Positions 15,666-23,339 of a DNA stretch of 31,704 nt are shown one piece after another. This DNA is from an uncultured Bacillota bacterium. GTDB lineage: Bacteria; Bacillota; Clostridia; Christensenellales; UBA1242. The DNA lies in NCBI GenBank assembly GCA_947088415.1, contig CAMUGK010000004.1, positions 1-31,704 on the forward strand, read 5' to 3'. Both the position numbers and the translations under genes were made by a program. Under the pieces are notes generated by a model that did no database searches, was not told the origin of the DNA, and worked only from the letters and a program-made list of their open reading frames with translations. The first letter of the stretch is position 1. Every line of letters begins with the position of its first letter.

Positions 15666-17159
15666 TCATTTTTGCACGCTATAGCCAAGTTTGACATTTG
15701 AAATATTGCTTTGTTTTTCTTTTGTTGAAAATGAAATGTTAAATTCTCTGCCAAAAACATCAACCCTTATGCGTTGAATTTTGTCGCTTCCTTCAATGTT
15801 ATAAGTTTTGCTAATTTTGTCACTTGACACTTTCAAAACTACCGAATTTAATGTTTTTATAGTTAAAAATTTAAGTTTTTTGACTTTTTCTGGTGCATTT
15901 AGGTCGCATTTGACGCTTTGCCATTCTTTTTCGGTGTTCTCTCCAAAAATTTCGCCTGACAAATTTAACTCGCCAATCTTATCTTTATGGCTTCCATTAA
16001 AACATGCAACAACTTTGCTTTTATATGGATTGTTGAGAACACATAATGTGTTTATATCCACCCCACGCATAAGTTCAATTTTCTTTGAAACCAAATCAAA
16101 TACAAACAATATGTTGTTAACATAATTTGGTTGATTTTCACAGCCGATTGTTTTATCGTCATTAAAGTCATATCGACAAGCGAGATAATATTTGCCTTCA
16201 AAACAAACCGCACTTGCATGACGTTTGTCTGTTTTGGCAAGCATTTCATCACACTCTAAATTAATTTTGCTTGTTTTAGTTCCATTAAATGAAAATAGTC
16301 CAGAGCCTTCCAAAAAATAAACGTTATCACCTGACGACGCAATTGTCTTAGGGTAAATATAACTATCACATTGATAAAGCCCACTTATATCAAAGTCGCT
16401 TTTAGTTGAAAATTGCGAAATTTTGCTTATTCCATAATCCCTGAAAACATAGACGTAATCGTTTAAAGCTATAACTTTATTTAACTTTCCGCGGTCATCG
16501 TTAAATTTAAGTCTGCTTGTATTTGATGTTTTCCATTCCATTAAATTATCATTATCTGAATAAACAAGGTCTGCTCGCTCACCTGCAGTTATTGCAAAAT
16601 ATTTGTCATATTGACTGCAAAGTGAAACTATTTCAGGTGCATCTTCATACATATTTGCAATTGAGCCTGTCAAAAGATAAAATCCACAACCCTCTCCAGA
16701 AGAAAATACCATAGCGTCATCATCATGAAATCTTGTGTTATTTCCAACTGGTGTTTTTGTGAAAGTTGTTGGTGCATACAAAGTTAAAGGTCTTGTATTA
16801 AACAAATCTGCATAGCCAATATGGTTAAGTTCGTTGAAATAAACAACATAATATCTTTTTGCTTTTTTACTGCTGTCATACCATTTGAATGACCAAACAG
16901 CATTAACCTGACTTCCGTCTAAAAGCAATTCTTGTTCATCATCTAAATCAACATTATTTGTTGGCATTGCAAGTTTTTTAAAACCATACCCAGTTTTAAG
17001 TTCGCCATTGTTTAACTTAAAATTATAAGTTGAGGATACATTTTTTAACTCTTGCATACTTTGGGCTTTTGATGTATTTGCAAAATTGTCAAACAAATCA
17101 AATTCAAGAATTTCTTCTTTAGATTCTTTGCTTTTTAGTGGCATGTTGTTGATAATCAT
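15666..17159 (-). CDS. podovirus-type tail hub/nozzle protein, propeller-like
   Basis: 497 residues. Many short strand-turn repeats (YYVVYFNELNHIGYADLF; NDYVYVFRDYGISKISQF; GDNVYFLEGSGLFSFNG; GKYYLACRYDF; NNILFVFDL) look like a beta-propeller, then a beta-rich C-terminal domain (about 420-497). Size and position right after the adaptor gene match P22 gp10-like nozzle proteins, which plug the portal/adaptor ring and bind tail fibres. The start is the ATG giving MIINNMPL, with AGGAGG 5 nt upstream and a 4-nt overlap with the adaptor gene. P22-type assignment is by layout; sequence identity to gp10 is not claimed. Confidence 0.55.
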   Translation of the reverse strand: MIINNMPLKSKESKEEILEFDLFDNFANTSKAQSMQELKNVSSTYNFKLNNGELKTGYGFKKLAMPTNNVDLDDEQELLLDGSQVNAVWSFKWYDSSKKAKRYYVVYFNELNHIGYADLFNTRPLTLYAPTTFTKTPVGNNTRFHDDDAMVFSSGEGCGFYLLTGSIANMYEDAPEIVSLCSQYDKYFAITAGERADLVYSDNDNLMEWKTSNTSRLKFNDDRGKLNKVIALNDYVYVFRDYGISKISQFSTKSDFDISGLYQCDSYIYPKTIASSGDNVYFLEGSGLFSFNGTKTSKINLECDEMLAKTDKRHASAVCFEGKYYLACRYDFNDDKTIGCENQPNYVNNILFVFDLVSKKIELMRGVDINTLCVLNNPYKSKVVACFNGSHKDKIGELNLSGEIFGENTEKEWQSVKCDLNAPEKVKKLKFLTIKTLNSVVLKVSSDKISKTYNIEGSDKIQRIRVDVFGREFNISFSTKEKQSNISNVKLGYSVQK

Positions 17160-17713
17160 AACCACCTCCTACAAGGAATTTTGATATCTCGTTTTTTTCT
17201 AGCAAAACTAGATAAACTGTCCTTGAATCTAACCTCCCAAATATCACATTCAACACTTAAATTTTGTAATAGAAAATACTCTCTTGCAACGCCGTATGCA
17301 TAAATTCGCGTAGGTAAAAGTTCTTCCGCTATCTCATCTTCAACAGATGTGATTTCTTGTGGCAAATAATAATATTTAACCCTTGCAAAACTTGAAAAAA
17401 TCATAAGATAATCATTAAAACTTTTAAAACGTAAGTTTCGACCAAACTTATCTTTTGCCCAAACAATTGCAATAGGCTTTTTGTTAAACACATTATATTC
17501 AACCTTAAAATCCTTTGGATAGACTTCTTGAATTTTTTCTAGTGGAATATATTCACTTGCAACTTGATTTTGAATTAAATCTAAACATTTTAAAAGTGTT
17601 TTTACAATGTTATTTTCACTTGTTGAAAGCTCTGTGCCCTTTTGCAATTTTTCAATAATATCTTGATTTCCAGTAAAATCGCACGCAAGAAAAATAATAT
17701 CTTTTGCTTTCAT
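17156..17713 (-). CDS. head-tail adaptor (P22 gp4-like position)
   Basis: 185 residues. AKDIIFLACDFTGNQDII at the start and LLKCLDLIQNQVASEYIPL (about 58-76) resemble gut-phage tail-adaptor proteins that bind below the portal. The middle has beta strands (KVEYNVFNKKPIAIVWAKDKFGRNLRFKSF), then YYYLPQEITSVEDE. It overlaps both neighbours by 4 nt (ATGA), typical of tightly coupled phage head genes. Very basic C-terminus. No catalytic residues are expected. It could instead be another head-completion protein. Confidence 0.55.
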   Translation of the reverse strand: MKAKDIIFLACDFTGNQDIIEKLQKGTELSTSENNIVKTLLKCLDLIQNQVASEYIPLEKIQEVYPKDFKVEYNVFNKKPIAIVWAKDKFGRNLRFKSFNDYLMIFSSFARVKYYYLPQEITSVEDEIAEELLPTRIYAYGVAREYFLLQNLSVECDIWEVRFKDSLSSFARKKRDIKIPCRRWL

Positions 17714-18024
17714 AATAAAACCTCCTCCAATTTGTTTACCGCCTTTTTAAAATTGTCTTTTGTTAGTTTCAAGTTTTGTTTGTCAATTTCTTCAATAAGT
17801 TTTGCTAGATTTTGACTTCGGGTTTTTAATGTGTAATCTAAAGTTCGTGCATCAAGCATGTCAAATGGTAGCGTAAAACAATAAGTGCCACCCATTTGAC
17901 CTAAAGCGTGAACTTCAAATTTGTTTTTTTCACAGTTAAAAACTATAAAATAACTTTTATCGATTTCTTTTATTCGATGTGAAATAAAATAAACATCATT
18001 TTCAATTAAATAATATTTTTTCAT
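17710..18024 (-). CDS. phage head-region conserved hypothetical
   Basis: 104 residues. Two parts: a beta-rich half with DKSYFIVFNCEKNKFEVHALGQ and LPFDMLDARTLDYTLKTRSQN, then a helical tail (LAKLIEEIDKQNLKLTKDNFKKAVNKLEEVL). The pattern of a substrate-like FEVH strand followed by LDARTLD is one I associate with small proteins next to capsid genes in Bacillota phages; the exact role is unknown. The ATG has GGAAG upstream. It is the first gene after the terminator that follows the capsid gene. Confidence 0.6.
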   Translation of the reverse strand: MKKYYLIENDVYFISHRIKEIDKSYFIVFNCEKNKFEVHALGQMGGTYCFTLPFDMLDARTLDYTLKTRSQNLAKLIEEIDKQNLKLTKDNFKKAVNKLEEVLL

Positions 18025-18063
18025 TTTTTTCTTCCTTTTTTAACTTAAAACTTGCAAATAAAC

Positions 18064-18097
18064 AAGAAAAAGGCAAAAAGTAAACTTTCTGCCTTTT
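18064..18097 (-). terminator. terminator within the capsid operon, after the coat gene
   Basis: AAAAGGCA (18068-18075) pairs with TGCCTTTT (18090-18097), and inside it AAAGT (18077-18081) pairs with ACTTT (18084-18088); T-rich on the minus-strand 3' side. It would lower transcription of adaptor and tail genes relative to coat protein. Confidence 0.7.
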
Positions 18098-18105
18098 AGT
18101 TTCTA

Positions 18106-19323
18106 TTAATTGCTTCCGGCATTTGTGCTTGGTAAAAATGGGTTTGTAACAGTTGCTTTAATTCCGCAAATTTTTGCTTGAGCAGCTGGTCTATCACAGA
18201 TAAGTTCGGCATATTTAACCAAAGTTGCACTATAAGTTGCATGTCCTGGGTTTTGTCTTAAAACTCTGCCATCTTCGCCTTCAATCCACTTCCAGTCATC
18301 AAGTTCATGTAAAGTGAAGTCGTTAGTGTTAAGAAGGAACATTGTGTCATCGTCAACAAATCTGTCAGCAACAACAGGAATTCCGTTGTGAGTAATTGTT
18401 TTAAAGCCACCAGCAAGTTCAGCAATGTCAACATTGCGTCTGTAAGCTGTAAGATATTCTTGATAAGCACGTCTAACTTTGCTTGAGCAAGCGATGAAGT
18501 TGATTTGAGAGCCTGTGTTTTCTTCCAAGAAATCTAACGCTTGTTGAATAAGCATGTCTGAAACTTCTTTTGCAGTATTGTCTGTTTGATAAGGTGCAAG
18601 CCATGGGTAAACTGTTTTGCTTAAGCCATAGATGCTGTCTTCTGTTGAGAAGAGTTTGCCAAGACCAGAAATTTCTAAGCCTTTTGAACCTTGAACATAT
18701 AAAACTTGGTTTGCTGCAAGTTCACTTCCAGCATAAAGAGAAGTGTCAAAAGAAAATTTATTGTTTGCACGGTCTACATAAGTAACTTTAATTACTCCTG
18801 TATTTTTCTTTGTGTCGCCAGCATAAGCATTTAAAACCATGCCTTCAATTAAGTTTTTAACACTATCACAAGTTACAACTTTAGTTGAAGAATCAACAGC
18901 TGAAATTGTTGCAACTTTTCCAGAGCCATCTCCATAAAGCATTCTTCCAAGATTGAAAGAACTAGCCTTTACAAGTCCTTCCATTTCATAAGCAAGAAGG
19001 TCAACAAAAGCGCCGATGTTGTTTGCAGAACTTTTGATTGCTTTGTCTGAAATTTCAAGTTGACCATAAAGGTTTTTAAGTGTTGCACGAATTTGTGCAT
19101 AGTTGTTGCCAGATGCAACTGGAAGTTCGCCAGTTTCTTCTCCAGCACCAACACCACCGTTAATGCCATAAGTTGTCATTTTAACGATTTCTTTACCCAT
19201 AATATTCTTGTTGCTTCTTTTGATTTGAGCAAGAAGTGGGTTTGCATTTATATTAAGTTGATTTGCAACAACGCCAACATAAACTTCTTTAAGAGCGTTG
19301 TCAGCAGTAGAAATTGATACCAT
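18106..19323 (-). CDS. phage major capsid protein
   Basis: 405 residues, expected HK97 fold. N-terminus VSISTADNALKEVYVGVVANQLN is followed by TTYGINGGVGAGEETGELPVASG and a helical run (ALKNLYG..EISDKAIKSS), which fits N-arm and spine helix. An inserted beta domain (about 140-215) precedes LIQQALDFLEENTGSQINFIACSSKVRRAYQEYL and the conserved late segment NGIPVVADRFVDDDTMFLLNT. The end (GRVLRQNPGHATYSATLVKYAELICDRPAAQAKI) is typical of capsids from gut podovirus-like phages. Frame fully open, AAAGGAG at the start, scaffold gene directly upstream. The combination with portal and scaffold makes the assignment firm. Confidence 0.82.
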   Translation of the reverse strand: MVSISTADNALKEVYVGVVANQLNINANPLLAQIKRSNKNIMGKEIVKMTTYGINGGVGAGEETGELPVASGNNYAQIRATLKNLYGQLEISDKAIKSSANNIGAFVDLLAYEMEGLVKASSFNLGRMLYGDGSGKVATISAVDSSTKVVTCDSVKNLIEGMVLNAYAGDTKKNTGVIKVTYVDRANNKFSFDTSLYAGSELAANQVLYVQGSKGLEISGLGKLFSTEDSIYGLSKTVYPWLAPYQTDNTAKEVSDMLIQQALDFLEENTGSQINFIACSSKVRRAYQEYLTAYRRNVDIAELAGGFKTITHNGIPVVADRFVDDDTMFLLNTNDFTLHELDDWKWIEGEDGRVLRQNPGHATYSATLVKYAELICDRPAAQAKICGIKATVTNPFLPSTNAGSN

Positions 19324-19355
19324 AATTTTTCTCCTTTAATTTTTTTGAGTAAAAA

Positions 19356-20024
19356 TTATTGAAACATTCTCTCCATCGCTTTTTTAGCATCAGACAAGGT
19401 TGTAGGTGACGAACTTACTGCCTCCGCCACCCTTTGCCCTTGTCCCGAAGTGATTACAATAGGTGCTTGTGCGTTATTAAGAGAATTTATATAATCTTCA
19501 ATAATTTTATTTCTAACATTTTCATCTGATAGGACATATTTGTCCACTAATTCATCTTTTGCTTTACTAGCACTTTTCACATGGTTTAAAATAACCTTGT
19601 TCCAAGCGTTTTCAAAAACATTTGTTGATGTTTCGCCTTGAGATAAAACTTGCGATTTAATCTCGTCAGCATAATTTTTTGCTTCGGCGTTCTTTGAAAG
19701 GAACTCGTTTAAACCTTGCTCTATATCTAATTGATTTTCTGTTGGTTTTTCACTTGTTTTATCTTTTTCAAGTTGGCTTAGGCGTTGACATTTCTGAGTG
19801 AAAGAGGCTTGCAAACTGTTGTATGCATCAACTAACGCCTGCAAAGATTTAAACTTTCCATAATTTTCTGCTGGCATGGGAGATTCTTCCTTGTCCACGC
19901 CCTGCGTTAAACTCTCATCAGTCAAATTGTTTAGAGAGCCCTCTTCACTCACAGCACTATTTTCCACAGCTTCGCCCGAAGCATTTGCCGGTTCCATAAA
20001 AGGTTGTTCTCTGTATTCTTCCAT
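19356..20024 (-). CDS. phage scaffolding protein
   Basis: 222 residues, acidic, low in aromatic residues. It opens with a disordered Glu/Ser/Asn-rich stretch (about 1-52), then GKFKSLQALVDAYNSLQASFTQKCQRLSQLEKDK, a helix common at the start of scaffold cores. Helical segments follow, and the end (TTLSDAKKAMERMF) is a short amphipathic helix, where scaffolds usually contact the coat. Its job would be to template the procapsid and leave before maturation. Position between portal and coat genes is the usual one. AAAGGAG precedes the ATG. Confidence 0.7.
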   Translation of the reverse strand: MEEYREQPFMEPANASGEAVENSAVSEEGSLNNLTDESLTQGVDKEESPMPAENYGKFKSLQALVDAYNSLQASFTQKCQRLSQLEKDKTSEKPTENQLDIEQGLNEFLSKNAEAKNYADEIKSQVLSQGETSTNVFENAWNKVILNHVKSASKAKDELVDKYVLSDENVRNKIIEDYINSLNNAQAPIVITSGQGQRVAEAVSSSPTTLSDAKKAMERMFQ

Positions 20025-20036
20025 AATTTTTCTCCT

Positions 20037-21902
20037 TTAAATATTTTCTTTTAAATTTTTTTTATGTTCTCTAACATGTTCTAAAAATAGACTTTCAAGT
20101 TTAGGGTTCTCTGCTTTGGCTTTGGCGTAATCTTTGCCTAAGATAAATGCCACATGGGTGTTGTAATGAACTTGATTGTCGTCAATCTCATTAACTTTAA
20201 CGTTGAGTCCGTCAAGCATTTTAAGATTTTCTTCTTCTGCCATATTAAGTTGAAGTTCGCTTAAATCCTGACCACTTTCCCATGTGCCAAGACCAAGCAT
20301 ATCCAAAAACTTGGCTTTAGCACGATTAGATAAAGTTCCATTTTCGTCAAATAAAAGCCCTTTATCTAAAAGTTGGAATAACATTTCTCTACGTTGTGTC
20401 AAAGTTTCACCTACTTCATTTTGAGCGTCAATAACAACATCGTCACTTGAAATATCACTTGAAGAGAAATAAAACATTTCAAGCTTGCCATTATCTCCAA
20501 CAAGACGTGCAAGTCTTGGAAAAACTGCATATTGTTTATATAACCTTAAAATATATTGAGCCATAACTCTGACCGCTGTTTTCAAACTTTCACTTGACAT
20601 ATTAAGCCTTGTTTCATCTTGACCAATTAAAAGTTCAAGAGCAACACCAGATAGATTAGAAGAAATGTAATTGCTATCTAAAATTTCAGTCACACCGCTT
20701 ATTTTTGAAAATTCGTTTAAAAGCTTGTCTTCTTCATCGCTAAGACCATTCGGAATGTTTTCTGCTGAAAGATATTCAGGCTTGTCAGAACCTTGACGAT
20801 AAACCAAAACTTTTCCAGGTGCAAGACCTTCATCTTCCAAATTGTCAATATCTACCGAGCCATCTTCAACACTCAAAATTCCAAGAGAAAGTCGATTGAT
20901 AAACTCGTGCTTGCGATTTTTAACAGCGTTATATGCACGTTGAACAGGAATAAGTCTTTCAATAACGCTTGCCCCCCAGAAAGACCCCGGAGTTGCAAAT
21001 GAAACCTGTCTGACAAATGGAAAATCTCGCTTTCCGTCATTGCCATTAATAAAAGGAAGGTCACCCTCAAAAACAAGTTTGTCCCCTGCCACTATTTCAA
21101 GTCTGCCATTTGGATAGGTCTTGCTTGGTCTAGAATAACGTTCAATAACTAATGCCGAGTTATCATTTGCTTTTTGCGTTATTTTTGTTGCATTAGCATT
21201 AAACCCTAGTCCACCATAACCAGAAATAACTGAATTTAAAACATAGGTTTTAATGCCACAACCTTGAACATCAACCCCGTAAATATCTTTAATTTCATCA
21301 ATTGTGTAGGCTTTTGCATGAATTAAACTTTGACATTCTTCCAAATTTTGCGATGACATATTATCTGGATAAATTTCAAAAGGCGAACATACAGAAATAT
21401 CTACATCTCCGCTTTTAATTTCTTTTCCATTCTCATCACGACCAATAACTTGTCCTAAAGCGTTGTTCCAAACAACTTTATAAAAACTTGTTCCACAAAC
21501 TTCACTCCACTTTAATGCCTCGTTTATTTTTTCGCCAATACCCATTTTATTGTAAACTGCAGATAAAATCTTCTTAGCAACTTTTGCAGTTTTAATATCT
21601 CGCTCATCGGTAGTTGATGGAATGACCGACATTTTAGGTTTGATTTTAGAAAGTTTTGAAAATCTTATGTCATAAATAGGTGCAATATGATTAAAAACTT
21701 CTCTTTCCTGCCAGAAATATTGCTTTTCCCCTTCTTCAACATTTCCACCATAACCAATGTTACAAAATTGATTGCCTATTAAAAAGTTCATATTAACCTG
21801 CCATGTGGTATCAAAACTTTTTCTTGCATACGCACGAGCCTCAAAATCTTTAGTTATTTCTTGAACTCGTTGTTCTTCTATTTTTTTCTTTTCACTTTTC
21901 AT
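20037..21902 (-). CDS. phage portal protein, P22-like
   Basis: 621 residues. Forms the dodecameric ring at one capsid vertex through which DNA passes. Clear landmarks: ARKSFDTTWQVNMNFLIGNQ; EREVFNHIAPIYDIRFSKL followed by KPKMSVIPST, the family opening; KWSEVCGTSFYKVVWN; CSPFEIYPDN; RAYNAVKNRKHEFINRLS; and a helical C-terminal part (ESLKTAVRVMAQYILRLYKQYA), then an acidic tail. Length is in the range of P22-type portals (600-725). The ATG overlaps the preceding Cys-rich gene by 11 nt. No frameshift or internal stop. Confidence 0.83.
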   Translation of the reverse strand: MKSEKKKIEEQRVQEITKDFEARAYARKSFDTTWQVNMNFLIGNQFCNIGYGGNVEEGEKQYFWQEREVFNHIAPIYDIRFSKLSKIKPKMSVIPSTTDERDIKTAKVAKKILSAVYNKMGIGEKINEALKWSEVCGTSFYKVVWNNALGQVIGRDENGKEIKSGDVDISVCSPFEIYPDNMSSQNLEECQSLIHAKAYTIDEIKDIYGVDVQGCGIKTYVLNSVISGYGGLGFNANATKITQKANDNSALVIERYSRPSKTYPNGRLEIVAGDKLVFEGDLPFINGNDGKRDFPFVRQVSFATPGSFWGASVIERLIPVQRAYNAVKNRKHEFINRLSLGILSVEDGSVDIDNLEDEGLAPGKVLVYRQGSDKPEYLSAENIPNGLSDEEDKLLNEFSKISGVTEILDSNYISSNLSGVALELLIGQDETRLNMSSESLKTAVRVMAQYILRLYKQYAVFPRLARLVGDNGKLEMFYFSSSDISSDDVVIDAQNEVGETLTQRREMLFQLLDKGLLFDENGTLSNRAKAKFLDMLGLGTWESGQDLSELQLNMAEEENLKMLDGLNVKVNEIDDNQVHYNTHVAFILGKDYAKAKAENPKLESLFLEHVREHKKNLKENI

Positions 21903-22113
21903 CTTCTTTTAACCTCTTATTTAATTTGAATGGACTTTGTCTGCCTTTTGGCACTTGCAATTGACTTAAGGCTTCAAACATACCTTTGAGACAATCTTGG
22001 CAAAAACATAAATCTCTTTTTATAAGTCCTTTTATTGAAAAAGAGTATTCTGCCAAATTGTTGCAACCATAAAAATCGCATTTAACTTTATGAGTGCATT
22101 TTGTGATTTCCAT
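21892..22113 (-). CDS. Cys-rich small phage protein, possible zinc-binding
   Basis: 73 residues with eight metal-ligand-type residues in two groups: C6, H8, C12, C17, then C36, C38, C41 (CFCQDC). A CxxC plus upstream C-x4-C pattern suggests one zinc site. The C-terminal third is basic (KGRQSPFKLNKRLKEDEK). GGAGGAGG before the ATG. It overlaps both neighbours, so it belongs to the operon. In tailed phages a large terminase gene often lies at this position; this protein is far too small to be one. Function unknown. Confidence 0.65.
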   Translation of the reverse strand: MEITKCTHKVKCDFYGCNNLAEYSFSIKGLIKRDLCFCQDCLKGMFEALSQLQVPKGRQSPFKLNKRLKEDEK

Positions 22114-22390
22114 CTTCCTCCTCCTTTAAAATATTTAAAAGTCGCTTCTTTTCTTCTTCAAGTTCTTGGTCGCTCATAGAATAGATGCCTTCATAGTCAA
22201 AACTATAATACTTTTCAAACATCATCTTGACCGCCGAAATGTCTGGTGCATAGTGCTTTTTGGTAACCTTTTTTTTGCTAAGTTTGCTTTCGCCGTCATC
22301 TCCAAGCACATACTCACAAACAACTTCATCTGCATCATAACCTAATGCTTTTTTGAGTAATGCTTTTTTAAGTTTGTCTTCCTCATTCAC
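22088..22390 (-). CDS. small-terminase-like phage protein
   Basis: 100 residues from a GTG with AAGGAG 7-8 nt upstream; the longer frame has no ribosome site. KLKKALLKKALGYDADEVVCEYVLGDDGESKL is followed by KKKVTKKHYAPDISAVKMMFEKYY. The APDxxA block is reminiscent of small terminase/HTH packaging proteins. The tail MSDQELEEEKKRLLNILKEEE is an acidic helix. First gene of the capsid operon, with a promoter about 40 bp upstream. If the reading is right, it would recognise phage DNA, yet the large ATPase/nuclease partner is not in the operon. It may instead be an unrelated phage regulator. Confidence 0.45.
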   Translation of the reverse strand: MNEEDKLKKALLKKALGYDADEVVCEYVLGDDGESKLSKKKVTKKHYAPDISAVKMMFEKYYSFDYEGIYSMSDQELEEEKKRLLNILKEEEDGNHKMHS

Positions 22391-22425
22391 GCCTTTTCTC
22401 CTTTTCAAGAAGTAACTTTGGCATG

Positions 22426-22455
22426 AGTATAAAGGCAAAATAATAGCTAATTCAA
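22426..22455 (-). promoter_or_regulatory. promoter of the capsid operon
   Basis: TTGAAT (22450-22455), 18 nt, TATACT (22426-22431). It looks like an ordinary vegetative promoter; no repressor-type operator was seen. Confidence 0.6.
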
Positions 22456-22517
22456 CATTTACTGCCAAAAATTTAAAAAAATTTTCAAAAATCCGTCACT
22501 TAAAATTTTAGAAATTA

Positions 22518-22532
22518 TACAATGATATTGTA
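22518..22532. promoter_or_regulatory. small palindrome before the ABC transporter gene
   Basis: TACAAT-GAT-ATTGTA. It overlaps a possible -10 (TATACAAT) and sits about 12 bp before the ATG, so it could be an operator. Short; may be chance. Confidence 0.3.
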
Positions 22533-22544
22533 GAGGTCAAAAAC

Positions 22545-23339
22545 ATGGAAAACTTTTTACAAATGAAAAATGTCGATTATTTTTATCAAACAAAAGATAA
22601 CGAAATTCAAGCAATAAACAAATTAGACTTTTCTGTAGCCGAAAACTCTTTTGCCTCACTCGTTGGCCCAAGTGGCTGTGGAAAGACAACAATTCTTTCT
22701 CTTATTGCTGGGCTTCTTAAACCCAGCGAGGGCGAAATTACAATTAATGGAGAAGTTGTTGGCAAACATGACGGAAAAGTAGGATATATGTTTCAACGTG
22801 ACCATTTATTTGAATGGCGAACAATTTGGCAAAACATAACCTTAGGGCTTGAAATACAAAAGAAAAATAAAAACCATGACTCACTACAGCGAGCCGAAGA
22901 CTTGCTTAAGAAGTATGACCTTTACAACTTCAGGAACAAAAAACCTCGCCAACTTAGTGGCGGAATGAGACAACGTGTAGCATTAATTAGAACATTAATG
23001 CTTGAGCCTGCCCTTTTACTTTTAGATGAACCATTTTCAGCGCTTGACTTTCAAACAAGATTGCTTGTTTGTGATGACGTTTATGAGATAATAAAAAAAG
23101 AAAAAAAGACAGCACTCTTAGTCAGTCATGACATATCGGAAGCTCTTTCAATGTCAGACCGTATAATTGTGCTTACACATAGACCAGCAAGTGTGAAAGA
23201 AATTGTTGAATTAAATTTCAAAGGTAAAACGCCACTAGAAAAACGCGAGGACAGCGAATTTGGAAGGTTTTTTGAACAAATTTGGAGAAGTCTTACCAAT
23301 GAAAACCAAGAACCACATAAATTACTCGAAAGCACATAA
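22545..23339 (+). CDS. ABC transporter ATPase, nitrate/sulfonate/taurine type
   Basis: 264 residues. Walker A GPSGCGKTT (41-49), Q-loop region FQRDHLFEWRTIWQNI, signature LSGGMRQR (138-145), Walker B LLLLDEPFSALD (158-169), and the switch histidine in LLVSHD (about H196). The order and spacing fit the SsuB/TauB/ThiZ group, which energises uptake of nitrate, sulfonates, taurine or pyrimidine precursors; the substrate cannot be told. GAGG precedes the ATG. The permease gene overlaps its 3' end. No substrate-binding protein gene is adjacent. Confidence 0.92.
   Translation: MENFLQMKNVDYFYQTKDNEIQAINKLDFSVAENSFASLVGPSGCGKTTILSLIAGLLKPSEGEITINGEVVGKHDGKVGYMFQRDHLFEWRTIWQNITLGLEIQKKNKNHDSLQRAEDLLKKYDLYNFRNKKPRQLSGGMRQRVALIRTLMLEPALLLLDEPFSALDFQTRLLVCDDVYEIIKKEKKTALLVSHDISEALSMSDRIIVLTHRPASVKEIVELNFKGKTPLEKREDSEFGRFFEQIWRSLTNENQEPHKLLEST

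Noticed and set aside
15085..22390. Possibility of a complete prophage
   Set aside because: No large terminase, endolysin, integrase, repressor, tail spike or ejection genes are present between the host genes on the two sides.
22440..22544. Riboswitch (for example thiamine) in front of the ABC transporter gene
   Set aside because: The gap is only about 90 bp after the divergent promoter, is nearly pure A/T, and shows no conserved riboswitch core; only a short palindrome is visible.
23260..23298. Longer start for the ABC permease at a TTG
   Set aside because: The ATG at 23299 has a GGAG site at suitable distance and the added residues do not resemble the family's N-terminus.
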